Shown here in pieces: positions 48,906 to 59,690 of a DNA stretch of 64,000 bases. The first letter of the stretch is position 1, and each line of letters starts with the position of its first letter. The notes beneath the pieces were generated by a model. It was not told the DNA's origin. It saw only the letters and a list, made by a program, of their open reading frames with translations, and ran no database searches. Position numbers and translations under genes: made by a program. The stretch lies in assembly GCA_019009955.1 (NCBI GenBank), contig CM032228.1, positions 99,041,001 through 99,105,000 on the forward strand, in the 5' to 3' direction. The stretch comes from Riptortus pedestris (Eukaryota > Arthropoda > Insecta > Hemiptera > Alydidae).

Positions 48906-50689
48906 TTCGAATTATCATATAGCCTATCTTCGGATAGTAGGTTCACGATTAAAAAAATATCATAGAAAATATCCGAGTGGCCATTGATTGATTAGAAAAT
49001 GGGCGGACAGATAAGTTTTTAGTTTTGCTGTTCTTTGAATAGTGGTAAGGTGGAAACGTAAATAAGTATATATCCCCGTTGAATTTAATTAGAAAATCTG
49101 ACAAGTCTTTAATTTTTTTTATTTTATTTTTCAAGAGTTTTATTTATATAGAAGATAAAGATAGTCAGAGGTAGATTATTAGATTGAAGGGCACCATCAA
49201 TAACTCAATAGCCCATTCACTTAAATATTTTGATTCCACTTGGGCAATCTTTTTCATTTTGCTGTAAAAATGTAAAATTAATTAAGTAATTTTTTACCAG
49301 TGCCAAATCCGTACAAAATCTGAAAGAAAAACATGCACTTTTCTAACCTTTAACCTCAAATATGACTGAATAAGTGTTTGCAGTGAAAAACTGCTATCCA
49401 AGCAACATCTGCATTTAGGCGAGTAGTTTTGATTCTCCATAAGTGGATTGCATTTGTTGTAAACATTGGATAGCCCGGTTAATAAGAGCGGTGGGGAGAT
49501 GGCTGATTTACATTTAGGGAGGCAGGTGAAATAGTGGAGTTGGGCTGGGGGAAATAAAAATAGGAATTTCAATGTAACTATCAGCATACTCATGCCCTAA
49601 ATGGAAATGAACTTCTGATAGCAAATACTTCAAAGAATAATCATCATAGGCAATAACTGGAAATGACAAATGGAGGAAGTAACGCTATCCTCGAATCTTG
49701 GATGTACCCGTATGCATAACACTAACTGAAGTAAAGCAGGTGTACTTTAGAAAAAAACTGAATCGCATTAGGGGAAGAAAATTCCCAACACTGAACATGA
49801 AAAGTGCCCTTGAGCACTAATAAGCAAACTAGCTAATAATTGCATTAAGTCAAAGATGTGTAAAAGAAGTTGATAGCAGGAGAAAAAATCGTATTCACAA
49901 AAATAGACTAAAAATACTGGTTTTGATAATATTTTCATTTTATACTAAAAAAAATGTTTATAGTTTTATATCAGTATCTTCTGAAATTTTGTTTATAAAT
50001 TTTTGAGGCTTCCAGTGTTAAGAGAGATATATGGGAAAGATCTGCTTGTCGTAAAGTAAGGTAAATCAATGGCAGGTGAAATGGGCTAATTGGAATAATT
50101 ATTCACATGTTGGCATTATCAGATTAGTGGAATTAAAAAAAAAAAAATGATATACAGTTGATATGGAGGACATCTGGTAATTTATTATTTTGAGGTGAAT
50201 GGTATTTTCAATAAGGGGGCCTGGAGAGTTAGGGGCTGAATGTATAATGAGATGGACAGTGAATGGCTGTAGATGTCGAGTATAATTCCAAGACGAGGCT
50301 CGCCATTCTCATCACGAATTTCATCGAGGGCCTCCAAGGCTTCCGACTATGTCTAATTAGCTCTCGTCTCCTCTCTCATTCAGGATCATCGTCTACATTG
50401 CCCAATGGACGTACGTTTCAACAATTAATAATTAATTATAAAGAAAGAATTACAATTAAACCAGCAGTTGTGATTAGAATTATCTACCTGTCAAACATTG
50501 ACATGCCAGTGTAGTGCAATTTAAATAATTTGCTTTAAAAATAAGATTATTCCACAATTCCCACATACAAAAAAGGAATCGAAATAATACTTCAAGAGAA
50601 GTAATATTCGTTGGATGTCATGAAAAAAGAGGGTCAGGTTTAGGCTGATTTAAAGAAAGGCATATCGCGATCAACGTTTGTCAAGAAAA
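48906..50689. other. Unassigned, mostly non-repetitive DNA
   Basis: 49160-50520 is less AT-skewed and contains homeodomain-type words (ATTAATTAAGTAATT). No coding family found in the open frames at 49294-49593 (minus) or 50263-50514 (plus). Candidate regulatory intron sequence. Confidence 0.4.
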
Positions 50690-50691
50690 TA

Positions 50692-51217
50692 AAGGGTGTT
50701 TCGAAAAGAATATACGTATAACAAAGTATTATTTTGTCCAAACTATCGATCACTGCGCCTTGGATCGACTATTGGAGAAAGGAATACACTGTCTATATTA
50801 TATTATAGCTACTAGATGTTAGTTGCCTTCTGATTTGCTTGGCAACATGCGTATTTTGCATTTTCTTCATGAACACGAGGGCTGCTAGGACTCTTTACTT
50901 TACATACACATCTCTTTTATCTAGATACAATCCGCAAACGTTCCTCTTATTCTTAGGATCAATTTGGTATGTCAACCTGAAATTTCTTTGCATTGTAATC
51001 ACGGAATTGAACTTCCCAAACTCAAGAACACAAAATTCCTTAAGCAGCGGAGTAGCCATTTCAACAGAAGACAACGATATCTAGAGGCTATAATATAAAC
51101 TAGAATATGATTTCGTTTCTCCAATAGTAGAACCAAGGCGCAGCGATCGATAATTTGGAAAAAATAATACTTTGTTATACGTATATTCTTTACGTAAATT
51201 CTCTTTGTAACACCCTG
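50692..51217. mobile_element. Long-TIR DNA transposon remnant (MITE-like), 526 bp
   Basis: Outer ends are AAGGGTGTTTCG on the left and, reverse-complemented on the right, CAGGGTGTTACA. Both are flanked by TA (50690-50691 and 51218-51219). Inside, both arms carry AGAATATACGTATAACAAAG then TATTATTTT, AACTATCGATCACTGCGCCT or AATTATCGATCGCTGCGCCT, and CTATTGGAGAAA. Weaker pairing continues to about 150 bp per arm (TATATTATAG near the inner side). TA target and CAGGG ends suggest the Tc1/mariner superfamily. The interior of about 230 bp has no recognisable transposase. Confidence 0.75.
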
Positions 51218-51219
51218 TA

Positions 51220-52950
51220 ATTGTTCTTGCTACGAATAATTAGAATAATTAAAGTATTCACCAACAGAAAAATAATAAAATTGATTTTCATATAATTATA
51301 GCGACAAATAGCATGTTATATTTAGTTCATCACCTTGACTTCTTTACGAATTTATAAGGAAGGAATATTTGGACCGTGTTAACCGTAAATCATGCAGAGA
51401 TATTTGCAGAAAGAGAATGGCGAGAGCAAATAATTGAAACACCTTGGAGCCTTCTTGATCGGAACTGTAGCCAAGGACTCTTTGTCAGTCAAGTAAAAAT
51501 TAAGGTACTTTAAGTTGAAGTTACGAATAAACGAATCTAATTCTTTTATTTAGCCAGCCAATGAATGTTTCTAAGAGATGCTCTTCCCGGTGAAGCTGTC
51601 TTATTGCGTTCAAGTACTTCCTTATCTGTTTACATTTTGGCTACTGAAGATAATGGAAATATCACTTCATGACCATGTGCCCCTCTTTCTTGGTGTGCTC
51701 CAATGAATCTAGCAATGTTCAAACATTTAGTTTAAGAGATTTTTCCCACTGCAATGACAAAAAGATCTAACGTGAGCATCTCCATCAAAGATTAAAAAAG
51801 ATTAGTGTTCACATGACCCTCTGTAGCATCAAATAAATGGATATTAGGATTTCTAGATCAATTAAATCTTCAGGCTGCAGCAGTTGAATCTAAAATATAT
51901 TCACTGCCTTTTATCAGTAATTGTGAGAACTGGTTTGGAATTTAAGTATTTAATATATTTATTTAATGCATAAAAGGTACTTCACTTATACAAATTATAA
52001 TCTAAGCACCCGTTATAGGGAGAAAAATATATTTGTTTATACTTCTATGCAATGAAAGGAAAAGAAACCAACGCTCGAGTTACTTCTTTAGAGAAAGGTT
52101 AAATAAAGAAAGGTTCAGAGAAGAACGTTGAATGGTATATGCTTTACTTCGCAGCCCAAAGGCGTTCTTTTTCAACATCATGAAAGTATAATGGCCACTT
52201 TTAGTGGGGATTCTTTGTTGAATTTAATTTAAACTCTTGCAGGTTACGCTAGTTTTTACTCTTCAATAACTTTCTTTGGCTCAATGAATATTTCATAAAG
52301 AACCTTTTGCCGCTAACCAGTCGTGATTTTAGTTTAGAATTTCAAACAAATCTTCAATACAAATCGTAAATCAACTAAATAAAATTTCCTTACCTAAGTA
52401 AAGATGGCTTTATATTAATTACCAAATTCTACAAAACTTTGCGATTAATTAAAGTTCATACACCATAATTCATAGTTCCTTCACAATAGTCCATGTTGTT
52501 TCTCCTCTAAACAATGAATATTTCTGGGAACTAAACGGTTGGGCACTAATAATGAATCTAATTTTGATGTGGGCTAATGAACGTATTATAAATGTCCAGA
52601 GATACTTATTACTACTACTCAGGAAATGCCTTTTCTTAACTTACGTAAAATTCAACCAGAGTAATTACTCAAAATCAAATTTTAAGCCTTTGTGGACTTA
52701 ACAGTTATGAAATGAGCACGTGTGAAATTTATATCAACAGTTAACTATTCATATAATGTGGCTTAACATAGCATAATAGCATAGGGGTAACATACTCTGA
52801 ATAAATACGTAAATAGCAATTATAATCATATGGATGGTTGACTGTTGATAGAAATTTGCCACTTTTATTTATTTTTCAGATCATTGCACTTGATTGATGA
52901 GGTAGTGGTGTGATGACTGGTACCTAAGACCAAGGATTATTTTTAGTGTA
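51220..52950 (-). other. Probable dpr-gene intron, no exon recognised
   Basis: Lies downstream of the dpr-like exon on its strand. I looked for the expected next-exon peptide (V-S-W-I-R-H type) and did not see it. The sequence is mostly unique. Confidence 0.45.
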
Positions 52951-52998
52951 TAAAAATTACGAAGAGAATTTACTAAAACATTCTCTTCATAATTTTTA
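52951..52998. other. Near-perfect 19-bp hairpin
   Basis: TAAAAATTACGAAGAGAAT (52951-52969) pairs with ATTCTCTTCATAATTTTTA (52980-52998), one C/A mismatch, 10-base loop. It lies about 580 bp downstream of the dpr-like exon, in intron if the gene continues. The stem does not extend clearly, so it is short for a microRNA precursor. Confidence 0.6.
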
Positions 52999-53105
52999 TC
53001 TGTATTTTTTCAATCTTACTGTTCAACTTAAATTTTTCTTTACTTATTTCATTCATATGTTATGATTTGAGCTAGTAAAATATGAAGGAGTACTCCTAAT
53101 GTAAA

Positions 53106-53142
53106 CAAATTGTGAGGAGCCATAAAAAAGTTTTGTGATTAA
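53106..53142 (+). mobile_element. Short fragment of the second Penelope-like 3' end
   Basis: AAATTGTGAGGAGCCATAAA and AAAGTTTTGTGATTAA match, in reverse, the tail of the 20-kb Penelope-like element (TTATGGCTCCTCACAATTTT at about 20050-20070). About 37 bp; a dispersed copy of the same 3' terminus, about 440 bp from the dpr-like exon. Confidence 0.5.
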
Positions 53143-53571
53143 CCAAGTCAAATTAACTTAATTGGCTTTCTATTACGTCCTTATATTAATGATTAATGAG
53201 TAAAATGGAACAGATAAAAATTGAATATATTAAAACGACTATATGCTGAGGACTGTGAGCACCAACCTAAATCGTATCTGATAAAGAAGACATTAATTCA
53301 ATAATACATGTTTGAAAGCAGCAGTTATATTACACTAGTTCATATTTGTTACTTCAATTTACAGATTACTATTAAATAAATACAATTTATACTCAAACCT
53401 AACACTTTGACACTTCTTTTATAATAACTGGTCGCTGCAGTCCTTGCATGCCACTCTCACTGCGCCTGCACTACCATACCACATTTTCTAGATAGACTCT
53501 TAGAGTCCAAAAATAAAAATGAATATTTCTTAAAAATAGATGGAACAAATTATCTAACTAAATAAAGGAAC

Positions 53572-53580
53572 AATACGTAC
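53572..53580 (-). other. Splice donor downstream of dpr-like exon
   Basis: Minus strand reads AAACT then GTACGTATT, a good 5' splice site. Reading on past it gives VRIVPLFS and a stop, which does not match the Ig domain, whereas splicing here stops exactly after the family motif NLGNKT. Confidence 0.75.
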
Positions 53581-53741
53581 AGTTTTGTTTCCTAAATTCT
53601 TGACCCTGCAGTTGAGATATGCAGTTTTCCCCACAAGTCCAGTAATGTTGTTCGGCACGCTTGTGTCGAACGATGGCCCAGTTCCGGGAGTTGGAAGTTC
53701 TTGTAAAAATTCAGTTCTGAATCTTCTCGAGCATGCACCTT
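53581..53741 (-). CDS. Internal exon of a Dpr-family immunoglobulin-domain protein
   Basis: Dpr (defective proboscis extension response) proteins are neuronal cell-surface immunoglobulin proteins of arthropods that bind DIP partners during synapse matching. Read on the minus strand, the exon has a pyrimidine-rich tract and TTTCAG acceptor just above 53741 and a GTACGT donor just below 53581. It enters in phase 1, leaves in phase 0 and is 161 bp long. The encoded segment contains FDTSVPNNITGLVGKTAYL followed by NCRVKNLGNKT, matching the start of the first Ig domain of Dpr proteins: the B-strand Cys of NCRV, plus N-glycosylation-type NIT and NKT sites. In the family the next residues are a V-S-W-I-R-H-type stretch, which must lie in a following exon not found here. 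The first part (about 17 residues, CSRRFRTEF...) is not recognisable and probably belongs to the variable linker after the signal peptide. Which dpr paralogue this is cannot be decided from one exon. It is uninterrupted, so probably functional. Confidence 0.87.
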
Positions 53742-53765
53742 CTGAAACCATAGAGAAATGAACCG
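53742..53765 (-). other. Splice acceptor region upstream of dpr-like exon
   Basis: On the minus strand the bases read CATTTCTCTATGGTTTCAG, a pyrimidine-rich tract ending in the AG at 53743-53742, directly before the exon. This sets the exon start and its phase 1 entry. Confidence 0.75.
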
Positions 53766-54300
53766 TTTTAAATAGTATTCACTCGTAAACAGAAATTTGA
53801 TGTCTATAGTAAGACATAAAGACAAGCAAGTAGGACCAGCTAAAATACAATGTTTTTCATGAGCAAAGATACTGTAGAAATGCTTTCAATATTTAATCAA
53901 TGATTCTTGAGTTCATCCATTAACCCCTTGCGTACGCTCTGTAGTCAATTGTGATACACTGGAATGACACATTTAAATGGCGTCACCTTACTGAGACCAC
54001 TAATTCTATCATCATCTAAGAGATAAAAATATGTATGCAAGATGTTAGTGTCAATTTGTCATGTAAGCAACTTCAATAGCTACTTACAAAGGAGAAGGTG
54101 ATAAAAGCGCTCCTATCTCCTTAATCCTTAGCCTTTCGAAAGAAATGCATGGATCCAAAGTTGCTGGAAACTAAATTTGTTACAAGATTGGTAATATAAC
54201 AGTTTAGGTTCGACTCATAATCGCTCGCATATATACAAAATGTTAAAGTAATTCTGACATATGAGCTAAAGAAAAACCGCTACGAACCAGAAATAAAAGC

Positions 54301-54854
54301 TCGTCACGCAGGGGCTGCGTTAACTAAGCAGATTTTCCACGTCAAAGTGAAATTTCAATGAGAACAATATTTGGTATTTTGACTTCAAAGTGCTTCTTAA
54401 TATAACAGCTTTTTGTTAATATGACATGAATAGGAGTGAGGGTTTAAATATGGCATAAAGGAAATAAATGCAAATACGTATGTCGGTTAATATTAAAAAA
54501 AAAAAAATATGTAGATAGTAACATTTATAGAACATCACATTTGCAATAAGATTGGTTTTATACAATTTTTCGATCCCCCCTCCCACTGATCGGATTTTAG
54601 CCATTAACAAACTTGATCTTTCTTTTGCATAAAACGATTAAATATCGAGTTTGGTAACGATCACGACAAAAAAATTACTACCGCTAGCGCGTTAACTGAT
54701 ATATATATATATATATATATATATTATTTTGAACGGACCTCATTTTCGTCATGGGATTTTCGTCGTAGGATGGATGGAAATTTGAAATGTTTTAAGAAAA
54801 TCGCGTCATGAGTACGATCCCAATAGCTGATTTCCCTTAAGGGAAATCTGCTAA
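54301..54854 (+). mobile_element. HINE-A copy with both ends
   Basis: 554 bp. 5' TCGTCACGCAGGGGCTGCG and AAGCAGATTTTCC; (TA)n at about 54700-54723; 3' GATTTCCCTTAAGGGAAATC then TGCTAA. Internally shorter than the 9-kb and 44-kb copies. It lies about 560 bp from the dpr-like exon, on its upstream side (gene on minus strand). Confidence 0.8.
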
Positions 54855-55747
54855 AATAGAAAAGCTACTGTGTGCGATGGGATACAACCTCGGCTCCTTA
54901 AGAGCTTTAAGAAGCGTGACAGTAGGGACTCACTGAACAAGCTGTGAATGTAATTTAAAGAAATCAGCTCAGAAAAGAGTTTTGGAGTTGGTTTGAAGAG
55001 AAAAATTATTTGTAACTACGGCAACAGACAAAACTCTGTAGCAAATGAGGTGGCAAGTATTCTTGTTATCGTAACATCCCCCAATGGCAATCCCCCCCCC
55101 ACGAAAAAAAAGGACGGAAGAAGACGAAGCAGGTTCTTTACAGCCCTAGTCCATTAGAGGAGTGGGCTAGCTCCATTGTTTTTGTTGGCACACCTGGAGC
55201 CGTCGGTAATGTGTGTTCTACATCTTACACGGCATCCTTTACCCAGAGGCCCTAAATCTCCTTCCCCTCCTCCCTGATAAAAATATCCCCTTCCAACCCA
55301 AACATTTTTCTCGCCGGTTGTCAGACGGGAACATCATTTCTCTTCATCAACTCTTATCGCACAGGGTCATGTTTATTAACGTTTTCTCTCGGAAATTTAA
55401 ATTTATAGTGTGGCTCTATACGGAGGGACAGTAAAACTACATTTGGCCCTCAAATACACGCCACATCTCTTCTACAAAAATAACAATTAACGAAATCAAG
55501 TAACAATGACAAATACAATGTCTTGAGAGAAATCTTCTGAATAAACCGTCAGTATTCCAATAAATTAATATATAACGTTAAGCTAATAAAAAAAAAAATA
55601 GTCTTGTTTACAGTAGCTTAGAGAGACGGTACATAATTGATAATAAAATTAAAATTGTACTAAACATATCCAAATATAAGCCAATGTCATTTATAATTTA
55701 TATCTTCATTGAAATGAGTATTATCTTTTTTATTTAAGAATGGTATT
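54855..55747. other. Unassigned DNA with GC-richer block
   Basis: 55080-55440 (CATCCTTTACCCAGAGGCCC, CTCCTTCCCCTCCTCCCTG) is pyrimidine-rich on the plus strand and resembles 12760-12830 loosely. Confidence 0.45.
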
Positions 55748-55831
55748 ATCTTTAAATAACCTTGGATTTGAATTCCAAAAAGGAGTAAATAAGGCAACAA
55801 TGGTGTCCTACTTTCAAATAATACTTATACA

Positions 55832-55839
<8 letters not shown>
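55748..55839 (+). repeat. Direct repeat before (TA)n, copy 1
   Basis: TCTTTAAATAACCTTGGATT, AAAAAGGAGTAAATAAGGCA, TGGTGTCCTACTTTCAAATA, then a (TA)n(TG)n microsatellite. Copy 2 follows at 56052. Confidence 0.85.

Positions 55840-55908
<69 letters not shown>
55837..55908. repeat. (TA)n(TG)n microsatellite
   Basis: About 16 TA units followed by about 18 TG units. Confidence 0.95.
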
Positions 55909-55909
<1 letters not shown>

Positions 55910-55910
<1 letters not shown>

Positions 55911-56050
55911 CATGGTGCTGTTGTTTTTGGAGTCTTGGTCAGTGTTGTTGAAAAAAATCTTAGTTCATTCCAATATTTCGAGAATATTTATTTTCTCTTC
56001 TTCAGGACAAGATTAAAGATACTTAAAAACAATTTTTTATTTAAGTATCT
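55910..56050 (-). mobile_element. Probable Penelope-like 3' UTR remnant
   Basis: The minus strand reads CCTGAAGAAGAGAAAATAAA, then TATTCTCGAAATATTGGAAT and GAACTAAG. A 'CTGAAGAAG...CGAAATATTGGAATGAACT' arrangement with a small hairpin is the kind of sequence found before Penelope-like 3' ends. No coding sequence is attached. It lies between two copies of a direct repeat. Confidence 0.4.
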
Positions 56051-56051
56051 G

Positions 56052-56139
56052 TTTACTTTAAATAACCTTGGATTTGAATACCAAAAAGGAGTAAATAAGG
56101 CCTCAATGGTGTTCTACTTTCAAATAATATTTATACATC

Positions 56140-56148
<9 letters not shown>
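56052..56148 (+). repeat. Direct repeat before (TA)n, copy 2
   Basis: ACTTTAAATAACCTTGGATT, AAAAAGGAGTAAATAAGGCC and TGGTGTTCTACTTTCAAATA, again followed directly by (TA)n. The 305-bp spacing and shared microsatellite junction indicate duplication of a unit that includes the microsatellite. Confidence 0.85.

Positions 56149-56188
<40 letters not shown>
56147..56188. repeat. (TA)n microsatellite
   Basis: About 20 TA units directly after copy 2 of the 55.7/56.0-kb direct repeat. Confidence 0.95.
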
Positions 56189-56190
<2 letters not shown>

Positions 56191-56627
56191 GTTTATGTGT
56201 TACCAACAAAAAAACAAGATTTTCGTGGAAATGAATAATAGAAGCGATATTAGGACCTCAAATTCAGGCCAAAATTGGCAGAGAAACATCTCTCAAAGAT
56301 TTGCAAAAGCTTATTAGTAAATTTCATTAGCTTTCAAGACAATACAAACTACACGTTCACTGAGCCCTTTGCCGTGAGTGCTATGCGCTCCAGTTTTGTC
56401 ACCAGTCAGAGGGGAAGTTGGACATGGAGAAAGCTGTAGGACAAAGGTTATTTTCTTATATATAGAATGTTTTTTGTATATTGTATTATAATATAGTGGC
56501 GTATTGAAAATGATAAAATTGTCAAAACAAGGTGATATTGATATCATATCCTGAACAATGCAAGAATAGTTTTTCAGATATTCATTACATAAGATTGATC
56601 CTGACGTAAATGACCAACATGTGACCC

Positions 56628-56631
<4 letters not shown>

Positions 56632-56664
<33 letters not shown>
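56632..56664. repeat. (TA)n microsatellite with TATG flank
   Basis: About 16 TA units, then ACATATATGTATGTATATAC and ATACATACAAACATACATAC degenerate repeats to about 56700. Confidence 0.94.
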
Positions 56665-56670
<6 letters not shown>

Positions 56671-56700
56671 TGTATGTATATACATACAAACATACATACG

Positions 56701-57996
56701 CGCACCTATACGGATTTGATACGATCAATTGGCTGTAATTTATGTTTGATTTTTGGTTATGCTACTGTTCATTGTTATTTTTGGTGGTATTGGGGGTGAA
56801 AAATCGGATAAATCAAGTACACACTTCTGTGCCTACTGTCTACAACAGATTGTTAAATCATAGAATCTGCCTACACAGGTTCTGGACTGGACATAACCCT
56901 GTCGATTTATTCAAAGTGCAAAAAAATTCTGTGAAAAAAAAGGACATTGTGTATTATAATCAAACTGAATCGATCCTACTTAGAAACCCCCGAACGCTAA
57001 TAACTAAATACACTATCATTATTTCCACTTAGTAATGTTCACAAACGCATAAATACTAGCATAAGTTTAGGAAATATATTCAGTGTTTTTGATGTAGAAA
57101 GGGTGTTTTATGTGAATAAAATATGCTAAAGCACATTGTCAATATGAATGTAGTTAAGGTGTAATGAAATGTAAAACAACCCCTCTGTGTACATTTCCTG
57201 AAGCATAGCCATGATGTAGATTCATCCTCCGTCTCCTCCAAGAATAATGAATTTAACGCCAAACCGAGTTCATCTTAAGAGTGCCTCTTCTTGCTAATAC
57301 ATTTTATACGTGCTTAGTTATTATTATAGGATACTGTAATAAATATCGTTATTTTTCTTTAATTTAGATATTTTTAGCTTTCCGTAGTGCGTATTGAACT
57401 GGATAATTTTAAATAATCAAGTACTTATATGGGCGAGTGTGGAACCTTTATTCAACAAAGATAATTTTTTTTTTATTTATTTATACAGGAGCACCCGCAT
57501 CTTGGCAATTTGGCTCAAAGTTTCACAATGTAAAATGAAAACAAGATTATAGAAAATAACAAAAACTGAAAGTACAAATAAAAATTAAATACAACAAATA
57601 ATCTTTAAATACTGGTAATAAAGACAATTAATAAACATAAGACATAAATAAACATTAGATAAACAAACATAAATAAACATTAGACTAGTAATAAAGACAA
57701 TAATTTAATATGGTTTTAATAAAAAAAATCGTGTTATTCTTATATACTAGTACATTTATATTATTTTTTTTTTAAATTTTATTTATTTAGTTTTGTACCC
57801 CATAGCGATGGTGATTTGTATTAGTAGGATGATATATGTACCTCCTTCTTGTGCTTACCTTTTTTTGTACTTTTATGTTATGGAAAATATTTCTTTAATA
57901 TCTGATTCTTTCTCATATCCGTGATTTGTCCAAAGAATATAATAAAAGTTAACCCTTTTAAATCTTTTTAGGTATGCTGTAGACCTATTCTATTTT
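56701..57996. other. Unassigned DNA
   Basis: An open frame at 56742-57032 (plus) has no recognised domain. AAACATAAATAAACATTAGA occurs in short direct repeats near 57630-57690. Confidence 0.5.
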
Positions 57997-58170
57997 TTAT
58001 AATATGTTTTTGTAAATGTTGATGTGTTTTAGATATGTTAGTATTTGTGAAATATATTGGCTGCTGTCAGTTAATAGTTCTGTCATACCGTGGGGTATGT
58101 GAAGGTTTTCTCGTTGGATGTAGTCTGTCAGTATGCAGTCATCAAAGATAAAACATATACCTATATTTAG
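57997..58170 (-). other. Unrecognised 57-codon open stretch
   Basis: On the minus strand an open frame runs LNIGICFIFDDCILTDYIQR, then ENLHIPHGMTELLTDSSQYI and onward to TAA at 57997. It looks more protein-like than most frames here (few low-complexity residues). Further along the same strand, a polyadenylate-like TATAAATAAATAAAAAAAAA lies at about 57468-57487. This could be the end of an eroded LINE or just chance. No family recognised and no start codon at its upstream end. Confidence 0.2.
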
Positions 58171-58649
58171 TTAATGACAAAAAAAATCATAAATGCTACG
58201 TCGCATTTATTCTATAATAAAAATAAATAAATAAATACTAGGTACCTAATTGTTTTATTGATTATTTGTTTGGACGGTTTAGGAAGTTCTAACAATGGTA
58301 ACAAACAGTGTTAAGTATCGCTGCTCTGATCACATGGGCACATAAAAATATTTTAGAAGAAACTGGTTATTTATTTATATCAATTTGCGATAGGCATACA
58401 AATAATTGTTTATAGTTTACAACTATATTTTGTAATTTTTAAACAAAATTGAAAAAAATGATATCCCTTTTTCAACTTAAAAACTAGCTTTTAAAATAAA
58501 GCCAGTATTGAAGATACTGAGGAGACATTGTGTGAGTAATCAGGATACGATAGTAGGATTGCAACATGTTAACTGTTCAAATAATGTTAAGAATTTTTGA
58601 AATGTGTTTTAGTAGATACATGATGTCGTCTGTAGATCACTCCTGTAAG

Positions 58650-59130
58650 AATAAATTGAGGTCGTACTGATGGAAGGATTTATCATGTATTTTTCAAATG
58701 GCCATTGAGTCTACCAAAAAGATCACGAAAATGAGCTTTAAATTTTTACTTATCCATTAACGCTTCGACTTTAACTTGATCCTAATCAAACTTCATTTTA
58801 AACCATTTCTTGTTCATTTACACATTAATTTCAAAATAAATGAAGAGCGATAAAGGCGATAATATCTAAATGTTTCTCCGCTATTATCTGACAAATCGAA
58901 TAATAGTGTATAAGTAATCTTGGTGATAAAGTAACGCCATAAAATTACAGTTTTATACACCGTCCTCTACATGGAAAATTAACAGTCTATGTTTTATTTA
59001 TTTATTTTAGTTTGGCCTAAGTTAGAAACTTAATTGTGAAGCTTTGTTTGCATCGGATTCGAATTGAATGATAATTACGTCACTTGTGAGTGTTCACCGA
59101 CGTTTTTGAAATCTGCTTAGCATTGTGCAA
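58650..59130 (-). mobile_element. HINE-A copy, degenerate
   Basis: TGAGGTCGTACTGATGGAAG, CAAATGGCCATTGAGTCTAC, CCATTAACGCTTCGAC and TTTTTGAAATCTGCTTAGCA appear in the order of a reverse copy. No microsatellite or clean termini remain. Confidence 0.55.
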
Positions 59131-59216
59131 CGAATGTTTTTTTTCATAGTCTCGAAATCGGGGAGGCCTATTCTCGTATTAAACATCATTTGCTTTACGA
59201 TTTGAACATATATGCG

Positions 59217-59218
<2 letters not shown>

Positions 59219-59277
<59 letters not shown>
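59219..59277. repeat. (TA)n microsatellite, about 29 units
   Basis: Longest uninterrupted (TA)n tract here, between HINE-A remnants (58.6-59.1 kb) and a SINE. Confidence 0.97.
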
Positions 59278-59278
<1 letters not shown>

Positions 59279-59329
59279 GATATACATTATTTTTCACTCA
59301 GATTTAAGATAAATCTTGAATTAAGTTTC

Positions 59330-59555
59330 GGGGGCTCAGGTTAGCCATGTGAGTTAAAACGTTGCCTTTAATCTCACATTTGTAAACCTAGGGTGGCGAG
59401 TTAGATTCCCGCCTGGGCAGTGGAATTTTTTGAGTGACGGGATTCATTAAATAAAATCCTTAGTCCCACCCTGGCTAGAAAAGGGTGGTAACCTGTAGAT
59501 AACCCGTCCCAATTAGCCTCATTTGCGAAAAGTGGACGTTAATAAATAATTATTT
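59330..59555 (+). mobile_element. tRNA-derived SINE, full length
   Basis: GGGGGCTCAGGTTAGCCATG with box A, GAGTTAGATTCCCGCC as a slightly mutated box B, then the standard body and an AATAAATAATTATT tail. Nearly intact. Confidence 0.83.
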
Positions 59556-59594
59556 AATTCAGATTTAAGCGCCATTTTAATTTAATTTGTTTGT

Positions 59595-59690
59595 ATATTA
59601 TTATTTACGTCTACTTTATGCTACAATGGCTAACGGGACGGGTTATCTACAGGTTACCACCCTTTTCTAGCCACAGTGGGCCTAAGGAGT
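59595..59690 (-). mobile_element. SINE 3' half, reverse
   Basis: TATTATTATTTACGTCTACT, GGGACGGGTTATCTACAGGT and TACCACCCTTTTCTAGCC are the SINE tail half in reverse, 40 bp after the forward SINE ending at 59555. Confidence 0.7.

Noticed and set aside
53554..53751. 65-codon open frame taken as the whole coding unit
   Set aside because: Its first three and last eight codons lie outside the splice sites; the exon is 53581-53741.
55740..56234. 164-codon open frame
   Set aside because: Consists largely of YI and VC runs from (TA)n and (TG)n microsatellites plus the duplicated flanks.
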